From Durusdinium trenchii (taxonomy: Eukaryota; Sar; Dinophyceae; Suessiales; Symbiodiniaceae): a stretch of DNA of 64,000 nucleotides. The notes under the pieces were generated by a model, which saw only the letters and a program-made list of their open reading frames with translations, ran no database searches and had not been told where the DNA came from. Shown piece by piece: positions 47,763 through 59,550 of this stretch (positions within the stretch are counted from its first letter, which is position 1; the number at the start of each line of letters is the position of its first letter). The stretch covers positions 907,553 through 971,552 of the forward strand of contig CAXAMN010015224.1 in assembly GCA_963970005.1 (NCBI GenBank), written 5' to 3'. The position numbers and the translations under genes were made by a program.

Positions 47763-48362
47763 ACATATAGTCATTTCTTTAGTAAAATAGACAAAGGACT
47801 ATGCAACAATTGCTTGAGTTTATATACACACCTATGTAGTTGGTTACCTCACATTTGTGAACCAGCCACATCACCTTGAAGCTGACTGACCACGTGTAGT
47901 CTTTAGATTCCCTGAGTAAGTAAAAATCTGTGGGAAAAGGACCCCTGGACATGGCATCTCTGTGCGATTTGGCTGCAGTTTTCCTGCAGGCCGGTAAATA
48001 TTGCACAGAATGGATCAGAATTGCACCCACTTGGACTATGGATGACTTTGTCTGACCATGACTTGGACCTCCTGACTCAAACATACATCGCGCCAACGGT
48101 GGTTGTATACGATCCGGTTCCACTTGACTGCTTCCACGACTGTTTGGAGGATATAGAATAGTGAACATTGGTTCAAAGTAACATACTTGTGTTGTGGTAT
48201 TAACGTTGGGAAAAAGAATGGTTCTATTGATGTTTAATGGGTCTACTCTTTACTCTTGTAGAAATAGACAGAATAGACCCAATTGATCCTGTTCTGAACC
48301 ATCTCCGATGGCAGGTGGTGGGACAACCAGTAATAAGTGCCTCGCTGCCAAACATAGTAGTA

Positions 48363-48461
48363 CCCCGGAAGATTAACATGGAAACTGATGGCATGGACCT
48401 TCGGAAGACTATTTTCCTCTACAACCCGGTGGTTGTCGAGTTCCATGTTAATCTTCCAGGG
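48363..48461. repeat. Foldback family B, copy 2
   Basis: Arms 48363-48383 and 48441-48461 match inverted at 20 of 21 bases (left begins CCCCGGAAGATTAACATG). The core holds CGGAAGACTATTTTCCTCT and ACAACCCGGTGGTT, closely matching copy 1 at 30954-31050, whose arms are different. Confidence 0.9.
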
Positions 48462-48868
48462 CGTATAGTGCTGTACAAACAACAGGACCTGAGTTGGTAG
48501 CAGGCTTTCCACCAATCTCACACATATGTTTTCTTGTTGTCACTTGGCATCTCCCTGACCATCAAAGCATCTGCTCATCAATTAATGAATTAAATTAATC
48601 GATCAATTACAGTATCAGTAAATATAAGTAAATCAATATCCAGCTAATTGCATGCCTTAGTCATCCATGATTTGGACCATTTGATGCGTGATGATGCATG
48701 AAAGGGAAGCAAAGGATCCAGTCCCTTCTGTCCTAGAAGAACCATTCTTTTCCTACTGAGATTCCCAAATTGTACATCTTATTTGTATTTCTGGTATTTC
48801 CACTTTAGAGCTTGAAATACATAACTCATGACGAGGTCCATATGGATGTGGACCCTGTCATGATGAAC

Positions 48869-48990
48869 CCTGTTATGGGAAGCGAAGACGAAGACGCGCC
48901 CGGTCGCCTCCAAGAGCGCTGTGGCTGCAGCCACTTCGGCCTGGTGAACTATAGGTCCGAACTGACGGACCACCGAAGTGACGAACCAGT
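48869..48990 (-). CDS. Coding exon of unrecognised gene
   Basis: It starts after TTTTGTGAAG and ends AACAGG/GTTCAT, two bases plus 40 codons. It reads WFVTSVVRQFGPIVHQAEVA and AATALLEATGRVFVFA: alternating strands and a helix, typical of a globular domain. Good codon bias. I do not recognise the family. Confidence 0.5.
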
Positions 48991-49091
48991 CTTCACAAAA
49001 AACACAAAAAACACAAGCGGTTATACTGCCGGACGGTAGTATAAGCCACAATCGTAGAGCCAGTACGGCATTCTAACTTTCAGTCCGGCAG

Positions 49092-49108
49092 TATATATAT
49101 ATATATAT
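49092..49108. repeat. TA microsatellite
   Basis: Eight TA units between two coding-like minus-strand exons. Confidence 0.9.
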
Positions 49109-49199
49109 GTTTTGGCCAAAAGATGGTCAGATTCTGGGTGTATGCATTCTGATAATTGCTTCACTATAGAGTGCTGGGACAGAACCTTGAGTATCAAAC

Positions 49200-49308
49200 C
49201 AGGAATTCTTTCCTCGCAAAGAGGGCGAGGGTGCCAAAAGTGTTCCGGCGTGCTTGCGCTGCTCTTGCTGGTCTGCTTCCTTCACATCCTTCATCTGCGC
49301 AGCGCTCT
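49200..49308 (-). CDS. Possible coding exon
   Basis: After GTCGCAACAG the minus strand reads SAAQMKDVKEADQQEQRKHA and then GTLLAPSPSLRGK, a charged, probably helical segment. The plus strand is also open (KRARVPKVFRRACAALAGLL) with poorer codon bias. It could be upstream of the exon at 48990-48869. Confidence 0.35.
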
Positions 49309-51258
49309 CTGTTGCGACAGTCCGAACCAAATACCGACCTCATGAGCCCTTTTTGGACCCCCAAAAAGAGAGGTTGAACAGCTGTTTGTCGCCTATCCCA
49401 AGTATGTAGCCCTAGTTCGGATCCCAATTCAGGTCTCTCAACCTCTCTTGAAAGACGCGGCACCGCGGGATCCGCCGCACCGGATTGAATGACTGACCAA
49501 ATGGGCCTGGAGAAGAAGCGGGGTAAAACTCCTGCGGAAGAAAGGGTGCGAAAGCGTGGAAGAAATGGGATGGTGAATGACCACTGGATCCAACACATGG
49601 ATCCTGTGGTTTTAGTGGATCCGGTTGAAAAAAATGGTTACAAAGCTATCAACATTCACTCACTTTTTCTGGGTGGTGCCGATGGAAGGAATAGATGCTT
49701 CACCCTCCCAGATTGATTCATCATGTTTCCTTTCAACCAAATTCACGGATCTTTCCAAATGCGCTTGCCACGGCTTGCCGCATTCGCCGCTCGCGTCACT
49801 AGTTGTTTCCCCTTACCATCTTCCCCACAGTGAATCCGTCTCACACGCTTCGTTTAGTCAGTGGAGCAAATCAGCCAGTTGCAAACCCTGATCTGGTGTC
49901 TCGAAGTCACAGTAGAACCCAAAAAAAGCGTCCGTTGGTAAGGATTTTGTTGTCCTGATTTTTAAACGATGGTTTGTAAACATTGTTTGTTGGGGGTCAT
50001 GACAATTCACATGTGTTCGTTGGGGAAGTCTGAGACTGATGTCATGCTGCCCCCCTCCCCCTTTTTTTGCGCTCATACTTTCTCTTGTGCAGTCCCTTGC
50101 TGCACTGGAGGCATTAGAGCAATCTGAGGAGACCCCCGAGACGGGCTCCTTGAGCGGATGGTGGCAGTCATAAAAGCTTGAACGCCGGTGTTAGCTATCT
50201 ATATACATACAGTGCATAATACATCATAATACATATAGTGTGGCTGACAGTGTGGCATCACCAGGTGGTCTCCTGCAAATCTCCGGAGAGTGGCGTGGCC
50301 AGCGTCAGGTCAATCCAGGTCAGTACGCTTAGGACCATGTGAAGTGGTAAACTCAAGAAGGGCCCCGATCTTGGGCGAGGTCATCGCCCATTGGATACTA
50401 GGGAGGGCCAACCCACTTCAAGCGTTTCTTTCTGCAGACTCCTTCAAGTGCAAAATCTGCAGAAATGGTTAGATACACCTGGCTTTGCACCTGTTGCCTC
50501 CTTTCAACATGAAGTCCACTCAAGCGTAATTTTGGTGCAGTGTTCTCCATTTCCATTAACAAACACATCTAAAAACACATGAAAATTGCATCTGTATCAA
50601 CATAAATATATATATATATATACTTGTATTATATATACTCCTTTTTCAGTGACCACATGATGGCTTCGACCGCACCCGTGTCTCCGGGATGTTGTTGCTC
50701 ATTCAAGCAGCAGGGTGTATACAGTACATTTAACTCTGATCGGGCAATGTTCATTCCCCACAGTGTTTAATGTTTGGTCTTATTGAAAGGATATTCAACA
50801 TTTGAGCCACATCGGTACCCGTACTTCACACCAATATCGCTCACAAACTGATGTTCCGCATAGCACGGCCCTATCTCGGCTTTGACTCCACTTCCATGTA
50901 AGGATGTCCTTCGAGGAATATATTACTGTAGTCGATTTGGTACCTTTAGAAACGTACCTCTTGGTTTGTATACTTGGGGGAAATCCCCTAATGAACCAAC
51001 CAATGGCAAAAAAGGCCATCGATGCTTCCATCTGACCTGTCGACTTGCCGTGTCTCGCCTCTCCACCCTCCTATCTGGCCGAATCAGCTACTGAGACTGG
51101 CTGCTTTGAGAGGTCTCCTCGTGAACTGGGTGGGGTCAACCGAATGCACGGGCCCCCCCAAAACCACCAGGTTTAAACATTCACCGATCACTTGGGGTAC
51201 TTTCGGTACTTTGCAGGGAACATTTGTAGGTAAATCGATTCAGTGCCAATGGTGGGAA

Positions 51259-51620
51259 ATGGATAGCACAGTAGATGCGGATGTTCAGATGTTCGTCCGA
51301 AACATTCCTGGTGAGTTGAAGCTGAACCCTCTTTGGCAGCCAGCAATCGGAAAGGCTCTTCGGCTGGTCAGGCTGATCATTGTCTTTTTTCAGAGTTGGA
51401 CGCCGCTCAGGTGTCCATCGGAGGCCACGAAGTTGAGAAACATCGCAGCCGATTCCAAGATGGTTGGGGAATGTTTGAGCCAGGCACAAGCCACCTGGAC
51501 TCAAAAAAACACCATAGACAGTACAGCTGTCATTGTCATGGTCCAAAGTACTTTTGCCCAGTTCATGCTGGTCAAAGCCTTTGTTGTTCTATTTGTTCCA
51601 AACCTACTACAGTATTATAG
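51259..51620 (+). CDS. Possible two-exon small gene
   Basis: Exon 51259-51310 starts ATG and reads MDSTVDADVQMFVRNIP before an ideal donor G/GTGAGT. After an 83-base intron with an excellent TGTCTTTTTTCAG acceptor, exon 51394-51620 continues in phase with ELDAAQVSIGGHEVEKHRSR and ends at TAG. The end is rich in histidine and cysteine (HCHGPKYFCPVHAG). The splice sites are the best on the plus strand; the protein matches nothing I know. The first exon could start further upstream, since the frame stays open. Confidence 0.35.
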
Positions 51621-52540
51621 TTACATAGTTGTGGTCTGAATCCAGGAGGAGGGGACTAACCTCACCTTGACCTCACCGTGACGTCAGAATCGAACATGTG
51701 GTAGCTGGGTCGCTGGGTAGCTCACTGTAGGCGACTCGCTGGGTCACTGAATTCTGGAACTTGAATGTGCCTGAATAAATGGGACAAACATGGACACTTC
51801 AACCATACACAAAAAGTGTTCCATGATATTATATGGCTCAAGTTCAACAGTACTTTTTGTGGTTCGACTGGCTACCTTATATATATACTCTATGACAATA
51901 TACAATATACATAATACACATATGATACAACCTTTCACACGTGTCGAAATTGCGAATGAGCAGCGATTTGGGAATCAGGCATGCCGCAGTTGTGAGCTTT
52001 GGTGCCATGTTAAACCAAAAACTCTTGGGTTTGTGTCAAAGCAGCTCTGAAAGCAAATTCCAATGAGTGGAGTATGGTGGAGTGGTGTGGTTCATCTGAT
52101 TTCAACACAACTCCCCAACCCCTCTTGATCTTCGCTCACGTGCTCTCGGCACGAGGAGTCTTTTCTCAAAACTGTCTCAGTCATCCTCGGCAAGTGGATG
52201 CAAGTGGATGAGAAGAGAGTTTTCCCGCGTTTGTCCCCGTTTGTCCCACCACCTCTTTGTTGCAATGGAAAACCCAAAATGAATGGCACAATTCCAAATA
52301 CATCGTTGGTGACTTTTCAAAGAAACGCCTGATCGGAGGCAGTGCCCAAAAACATACAAAATACTTGGCTTGCAAGGTACAAAAAGGGTTGATCAACTTG
52401 ATCAACCTGCACATGCATCATGCTAACTGTTCCTGGTTACTCTGGCTCTGCTGTTCCGGCTTGTGGTTAAACCATGTTAAACACCACGTTCGGGGTCGAG
52501 ACCTGAACACCGCGGACAATCATCTATACTGAACTCAACA

Positions 52541-52640
52541 TGTAGCGTCCTTGCTCCGTTCGTAGCGATGCCAGGAGCCCCTAGCTTCTTGTTCCTAGTA
52601 AGGCCAGGAGTCCCGAACGTCGCGTCCTTGCTATTACTTC
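52541..52640. repeat. Repeat family C, copy 1
   Basis: Contains TAGCGTCCTTGCTCCGTTCG, AAGGCCAGGAG and GCGTCCTTGCT in series. Copy 2 at 58125-58222 has the same words in a longer array. Units are about 45-50 bases. Confidence 0.75.
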
Positions 52641-52699
52641 TAGAAGGTAGAGTAGAGCTCAAACAGTTCTCATTTGGTCTTTCCCAGTAATCGCGCCAA

Positions 52700-53580
52700 C
52701 TTCCACACCTGAAGGTGGGTCCAGTAACGTGCAAGGACTCTGGACGCAGATCGGTTCCATGCGTGTAATCCTTCGGAGTTTTGCTCTGGAAACACCCCAG
52801 CTGCTTTGGGTTGAAAAAGAAAGGGAGTGGGTTAAATTGGAGGGAGGTTCCATTTCTAACCCTTTGCTTGACATGGCACTGAGCCGGTGCTGTGACCCCA
52901 AAAAGCAACTTATGACGACGACCTTCATGCGATGACTGGTCATCATGGAGGAATTCTTCTACACCCAGAAGCACCCATCCCATGATCCGTGCATGTTCCC
53001 TTGCTGAAGAAGGCACAATCTGTTGTTTTACTTTCACCTAGCCGGCTAGGCGAAACTGGCAAAGCGAGAAGACATAGGAACATCGAATCTGTATGATAGC
53101 TGGATAAAATGCCACCCGAGATAGCCTGAACACATCCAATTGAACACATCCTATGTCACTATGTTCATGACACACAAAATTGAATCAACCTCCAAATGTG
53201 GCGAACCACAAAATATGAGATAACCCCCTTGGGTTTAGGGTGCGCCCTGAATTCAGGACAAACCCTGGCTGACCGGGTGGGGTGTCCATTCTTCACAGTT
53301 TTGTTGGATTGGGGACTACCATGTTACCTGCTCCTTTGTCCCGGATCCTGTTCAGGTCTTTGATCGCCCACCCGTAGTAAAGGTCTAATCAAGACGCATG
53401 GGAATGTCATGACTATCGTTCTGAGGATTTGCGGGGGCGCATCGGGTCAAGTGAGCTCTCAACCTCCAACTCTCTGAAGGCAACTTGAGCTGCAACAAAC
53501 GACACGGTATAGTTACCCACGTTACTTAAAACTCAATTCGGCTTTGCCTAAATTGAATCAGTTGTCGAACTCTAACCATC
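52700..53580. other. Stretch without a supportable gene
   Basis: Both strands have open segments at 52700-52930 (plus reads ETPQLLWVEKEREWVKLEGG), but there is no splice support, domain or codon bias. Nothing else is visible. Confidence 0.4.
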
Positions 53581-53671
53581 TTGGTCTACTGGCCCAAAAC
53601 AGCATCGCTCAGTGGTGACTGTTTCCAACGGACTTTTAAATATAGATCTACTGATTTAGATGCGTACACAC

Positions 53672-53732
53672 ATATATATATATATCATACCACAATATAT
53701 ATATATATTATATATATATATCATACCACAAC
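53672..53732. repeat. Compound TA microsatellite
   Basis: Three TA arrays separated by two copies of CATACCACAA, about 60 bases in all. Confidence 0.9.
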
Positions 53733-53771
53733 TTGGTCTTGGACATGCCGGGGTTTGCTGAAGGTTGCTCA

Positions 53772-54186
53772 ACCATGTGGGGGACAACCCTCCTCGATCA
53801 TGTCGACCTCTTGGTCGGCCAGGGGAAACTTGGTCGACCATGTCGAGGCCCTCTCAAACACCTCGGTTGTGTCGGAAAATATTGTTGGACATAACCCCCT
53901 CTCAAACACCTCGGTTGTGTCACGTGCTTTATAAAGTTTTGGAGGGGGGGAGTATGTCCACGTGCCACCATGTCCGTTCCACACCCCAACATGTCCTCAG
54001 TCTGTCCGACGTGGCTGTTCCGGCTGTCCAAAAAGGAGGACACATGTTTTTGTAAGGGCTGTGGTGGCTGTGGCATATTGAGCGCTGGAAAGACCTCTTG
54101 GAATGGGATCGACCGTGCCAAAAAAGTTTGGTCGCCCATGGCAAGATCTGATAGACCATGTGGGGGAAAGGCCTGCTCGACCATGA
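53772..54186. repeat. Region of repeated GACCATG words
   Basis: ACCATGTGGGGGA opens two similar 31-base units at 53772-53802 and 54156-54186. CCCTCTCAAACACCTCGGTT recurs with a 48-base period at 53849 and 53897. The palindrome TGGTCGACCA is at 53831-53840. The word (T)CGACCATG or its complement appears at least eight times in about 500 bases, in both orientations. Confidence 0.7.
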
Positions 54187-54416
54187 AATATCCTGGCAGG
54201 GTCTCCCATGGTCTACGTTTGTTCCACCATAATTGTCATGCACTGGTCGAATCCTGCCCAGGAAGATTGACACCCCAAAAACAGCCCCCATTGAGTCCGT
54301 CAGCGATCCAAACCTCTTAAAACCCTGGACAGATTCTGATGATTCTGTTTGACCCTGCGGCTGGTGCTGGGCTTTCCAGCGCTGCAAGCAGCGTCCAGGA
54401 ACAGAGACCTCAGAGA

Positions 54417-57400
54417 TTACCGTCCACAACCGCGACTGAGGCGTTCAGGCGGTGCCTTCTTCTCCCTCCTCTCAGGCACCGTCCATGTATCCACCTGCAA
54501 CCTGAGGTGACGAAGAGGGGTGTCTGGCAACGAGGTGGTAGTTTCGGGGTGATGTGCCTGCACTAGGGCGTGAGGCAGGAGTTTTGAGGGGTATATGGTG
54601 GTATATATAATTTCAATATATATATATATGATATGAGATGAATTGATATGATATGATTCTCTGTGTCTTCATGAGTTGGATTTTTTTCAGACTGGCTTTC
54701 ACGTGATCCACTACTGCCATGCTACCACCACGTTGCACGTTCTCCGTGACAAGTAGGAATCTGGGATTCTTGATCAACTCCCCTCAACGAGCAATGCTGA
54801 ATCCAAGCACGTTCAAGGTTTGCTGTTCAAAGGCCCTGGTATCGTGGTCTGAGACCTTTTGGAACGATCTGTTCATCTTCACGAACAGTGGTCAACTCTT
54901 TTCTGCAAGAGATATGTCTTTCTACCCCGAACCATCCATGGAATATCTCCTTACTCTTATACATTGACCCATACAACCGGTTCTCCACCCATGGGACAGC
55001 AATATGTCCAGTCCCTTGGATCGTCTGGGTACCCAGCCACCGGTGAAAGTCCAAACAAAAAAAAGCTGGACAGCTTGGCAGCTCAGCTCGTCTCAGCTCA
55101 TCGGCTCATTGGAAGGACCCAGCTGATTTTTGTTAGCGACACGAAAGGCAGGAAACGGATGTGTATTTTCATAGGGACATCTCCACCCAAATGGGGTTTC
55201 ACTATGTGTTTGTCTATTTCCGTCTTTGGGGAGTCTCCCCATTGTAATACACACTCAAGTGGTTGGGCAATGATGGGTTGTCAATAGCGAGGTGTCCATT
55301 CACCAGGGTGGGAGGATGTGGGTCCTGCGACTTATACCTGATGGAAGGATGTGGCTTCCAAAAATGAACCACCCCCAGTGTTTCTGATATGTCCCTCCAT
55401 ATGAGCAGAAGGCAAAAGGGACTTAATTGAAGAAAGACCTACGACCTATGCCACTAGGTGATTGCCCAGGCAACATCTAAGATTCACAGATTCACTTAGA
55501 ACTAGAAATGAACATTGAATAATTAATATATAAACATAAATAGACCATCACAAATTCAGGATAAACCATCACGCAAAAAACACACACAATTAATAAACAA
55601 CACATTTGCCCAGACTCCAAAACTGCCCCCACTTCCCCCCACTTCCTTCCGTGTCCGAGGCACGTGTTGCCCTTGAGCTCGGTGCCATCCATCAAACCAC
55701 AGGCATTCGCCACCTCATCCTCCGTCTCATAGAGCTCGGTGCAATGCCCGTGCACAAAAAAACACATAAACATCACCATGTGGTAAACATGTGGTGAACA
55801 TTTTTTGTGGACCTACTGAGGGGTTCAAGAAGACGTAAAATCTTCTGGTGCCGTTGGTGGTCTGGCTACCATATCCAACAACATTTGCAACATGCTTGCA
55901 TGTGGGCTAACACTATGTAACAAGGAATGCTCCGCCACTCTTGTTTTGACTCTTCTCCAAAATTTGTACCAACAAACGTGGCAGGCATATTATGATCGAA
56001 GTCAAGTCCTTAGTGGTTATACGATCTCTGACTTCTTCATTCGATCTCTTACACTCTTACACAGTGACTTTGTTGAAAAAACACATACTCAAATATTGAG
56101 TTGCACAAAATAAAGGGTGTCCACACTTCTTCGCACACCTCGTCACATATCCAAAGTAACACACACACATCCGCAATACATCAATCAGGGCATCAGGCAC
56201 CCAGGCATCTGGTCAGGCACTCAGGCATCTGGTCAGGAACTGAGCACCAAAAGAACAAGAGGTTTGAACATGATTCCCCCCACCATGAATGGATAGGCTT
56301 TAGAGAACATAGGCATTCTTAGCAACGCCCCCTGTGGGATACAAGAATAAGAATCATCAACAATCATGTCAATGTAGTGTGCAAAACTCATGGGAAAGAA
56401 GCCTTGGACATGGTTTTGTTCCCTCTTTGGGGACAACGCTCTTACTGCTTTCCAAATCGTTTCATATCATCTATACCTCTGGAGTTTCACACCCCTTTTG
56501 CCTTGCATGGCTGGCCTCGAAACCGAAACGTGTTCCACTCGACCTTCCTTTTTGTGTTCTTTCGTCCAAGAAGCGCAAACGCCTCGTCGCGAGGAGTCGA
56601 AGGACATCGCCACACGACACAACGAAGCATCCACACAGAAGCTGGAACCGTCCGGTCTGACACTCCACTTACTTGGGGATGGACACACATCTGTGAAACA
56701 GCAATATATATATATATATATGAATCTTCTTGGATCTTCTCCATGTCATGTGTCATCTGGAAACAATCGCCTTTTGTGACCTCAACATCAGGTTGGGGGG
56801 GAGGAGGATTCCCACCCAAGCTACAGAATAATTGAACTCAGGTTGCTTGAGGCAACAATTTTCCGGAGAAAAGATGTGACGTGATACTACATAATACGCG
56901 TATGATATCTTCCAAATTCATCCTATTGTTGGTATCTGAGGAACCAGTGGACACCTACCAAATCTATCAAACTGTCATGGTGGTCTTAGCACGTAACTCA
57001 TAATGACTGTTCGTCAAACACTCTCCAAACCAAAATCATTGCAAACACTTAATGACTGGTAAATCATAAGTACGGGAACAAAATGACAAAAGATGCCTCT
57101 AGTGGCTGAATCAAACAAAATCTGCTGGAATGATGACCGATCTCAAGTCTCTCGAAAAACACAAGACTCCCTTGTTGCGAGACGAGTTCTGTTATTCTTG
57201 ATGTGGATATATATTAGGTTATTAGGTGGTGAGTTCCTCATGTGCATGCCCCAATTTTACCTATCCACGACAGTTTTGACTCCTGCAGGGCCCCCCTCGC
57301 AGGGAGTTCTCCCCAAGCGCGCCTGTATTTTTATAGACGTGGGTGAGTTTGGGCTTGATCCCAGTGGCCATGTGCTTATCCAGCTCCTTCCTGGGCACGC

Positions 57401-58335
57401 CCGGTCGACCCATGTGTCTACACTGCCTTGCTCTTTGTACGCAAACCCCAACCATTCCAGGAAGGACCTGGAAAAGATTCGGAAAATAATAATCACTTTA
57501 GGAGACGAAGGCCGCCGCGCTCGGCGGTGGATGTGTCCAATGGTCCGGATCTCTTCGTTCGCGTCCCGTGGACATGTTCTTTGATCATCCACGTTCGTGT
57601 GCCGGGGTACACGATAACGGTGGATTCAGTCATCAGCATGAGCTATGATAGGAAAAAAACACCATCATGATGATCACCTGCAACGGGGGGAGGTCAACCA
57701 GGCAAGGTACTCAGCTCCTTGTGGTGTCTTCCTAAGAAAGTCCATCTTAGGAAGACCATCTTCAAATGGATTCCTCTCCAACCCAGCAACCCCGCCATTG
57801 AAACGAGAACTATGTTTCACAACAGTTCCATAGAGTTCCCGTTACTACGGGTGGCTCGTTCCATCGAACGCGCGGAATGCCAATGCCAAGCACACTGCCA
57901 AGCAAATGGAGAGTAATTGGATTCCTAAAGCTATGGTCATGTATACAAACCACCCAGTTACTGGGTGGAGCTGTTTTTTAATGTTCTTTTGAAGATGCAC
58001 TGGAGGCTCCGGGTAGAGATTCTGCCACCGAGGGGCACCCAAACATGATGGGCAGCAGTTCCAAAAGATGGGTTTCCAAAGCAAACCCGATTGGTCTATC
58101 CGCCTGGCCAGACCGTCAATAACAGCTCCTAGTAGCATCCTTGCTCCTAGCAGTAAGGCCAGGAGCCCCTAATAGCGTCCTTGCTCCTAGTAGCGAGGTC
58201 CTTTGCTCCGTTCGTAGCGTCCTCAAACCCTCCCCCCGTCATATTCTCTGAAAAAAGACCAAAGTTCCAAGTGGTGCCTTCAGCCAACCCGCCCACCCAG
58301 ACTTTAAGGTTCGCGGGCGCCGCCGCCAGCTTCTC
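54417..58335 (-). CDS. RRM-domain RNA-binding protein, C-terminal four exons
   Basis: An RNA-binding protein with one RRM. Exon 58335-58268 (acceptor GCACAG) has strand 1, LKVWVGGLAEGTTW. Exon 57390-57321 starts G after GCCCAG and gives KELDKHMATGIKPKLTHVYK. Exon 55734-55664 gives LYETEDEVANACGLMDGTEL, the helix 2 region. Exon 54501-54417 gives LQVDTWTVPERR, then a basic tail and TAA at 54419-54417. Joined codons are exact at each junction. The first intron must have a GA donor (TTG/GAACTT), because only that restores the TTWKEL motif. The second needs a GC donor after NTG, and the strand 2-3 turn is slightly short there, so a tiny exon may be missed. The third is GT-AG. RRM proteins of this motif style are common in dinoflagellates (family knowledge); the RNA target is unknown. 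Confidence 0.8.
57727..57754. repeat. Short hairpin
   Basis: CTTCCTAAG and CTTAGGAAG face each other across ten bases. The sequence just to the right (GGAAGACCATCTT, CCTCTCCAACCC) loosely recalls the core of foldback family B, so this might be a decayed relative. It lies in an intron of the RRM gene, downstream of no known exon. Confidence 0.45.
58125..58222. repeat. Repeat family C, copy 2
   Basis: GCTCCTAGTAGC, CATCCTTGCTCC, AAGGCCAGGAGCCCC and TAGCGTCCTTGCTCC follow in a chain that ends CCGTTCGTAGCGTCC. Two or more diverged units of about 47 bases. It ends about 45 bases from the RRM exon at 58335-58268, inside the intron that follows. Confidence 0.75.
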
Positions 58336-58551
58336 CTGTGCATCTGTGTTTCGCAGTGCCGGCCCTTTCGGGGGAGAAGAAGACCTCTTCGAAGGGTATC
58401 CTTCTCTTTTTTGGATGGTCTTTTGACATGAAAACGCAACTGTGATTGGATATGTGCACATCAATGTATTATTTGTTGATTATTTGGACATACGGGTGAA
58501 GCCCAAGAAAACGGTTTCTGATATATAGGCCTTTGAGAGGCACATTTCTTG

Positions 58552-59161
58552 TCAAACCCGATCAAGGCCTAGTTCACCAAATACTAAATGAGATATCACA
58601 CGCTTTCTTTCAATATGTTCAACGAGCACCCTAGCCGTCTCTCCAACCTTTCTGGAATGGAATGGAACTTCACCAAAGTGAATCCATAGTTTAGCATACG
58701 AATACTTGAACCGCAACTCCGCAAATGAAGGATCTGGTATGGAATCACTCACTGGATGAAAACAAAAACACATAGACAAATGGCATCTGCTGTTCATGTC
58801 TATTGCACTGGTGTGAAATGCATCTATGACTGGGCGGTGGCCATCCCAGAATTCCAAGAATACAATTCCTTGTGATTCTTTGCAATGGCACAATTGCTTG
58901 ACAACATTTGCCTCCACCTGATCCACCGAAACATTTTGTTGCCCCACAGGGAAACACCCTGACATACCCTGAGCTGGTCAAAAACCTGAAAAATTCCCAA
59001 GGGCTCTCATCATGGATGGCCTTGATAGTTTCTGTTGCAAACTTCCAAAACCAAAGCTGAACATCTAACGATAACATTCCGTCTTGCCTATAGAGTAAAA
59101 AAACAATAACAATGATAATAAAGCTGAACGTGAACACGTACGGCTGTTGCAACAGGTTCAT
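58552..59161 (-). CDS. Unrecognised long open region inside an intron
   Basis: Two overlapping minus-strand frames cover this part of the RRM gene's intron. The first (59161 to about 58930) starts with a hydrophobic segment (TFSFIIIVIVFLLY) and contains FATETIKAIHDESPWEFFRF. The second (58965-58552, 137 codons to TGA) contains VSVDQVEANVVKQLCHCKES and VFLEFWDGHRPVIDAF. Both look protein-like, with balanced codon use unlike the G/C-ending exons around them. One gene broken by a frameshift or short intron near 58950 would explain this. No family recognised. Confidence 0.3.
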
Positions 59162-59550
59162 TGATAACGATTCAGTCGTTTAAAATGTCCAACCTTGGCG
59201 GGTGGGCAGTTGCGAGACCCTTCAATTGACTGATCCCTGTGATCAATGTGTGCTCAAATCCGAACATCTTGGATGTCCGCTGTTGTTAGATTTGCTCAAC
59301 TTGCGTCCAAGGAACACCCTGAGAACCTGACAAAAAAAAGCACATGTATTTGGGGGTGCCAATCCCTGACATTTTCCGCCACTGATAAACATGCACAAAA
59401 CCTCTGAAACAAGTAAACAACATGCAAAAAACACTTTTGGAATGTATTCGGAGGGTTTGGAGGGTTCAACCATCGTCTAAGAATGTATCGCGGGAAAACC
59501 CGGCGAGTTGAGGACTTGCACACACATCTTTTACATGTAAAACCATGCGC

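Noticed and set aside
53672..53732. TA-rich block as a promoter
   Set aside because: It is a compound microsatellite like many others in the window. Dinoflagellate promoters are not known to depend on a TATA box, and no gene start lies beside it.
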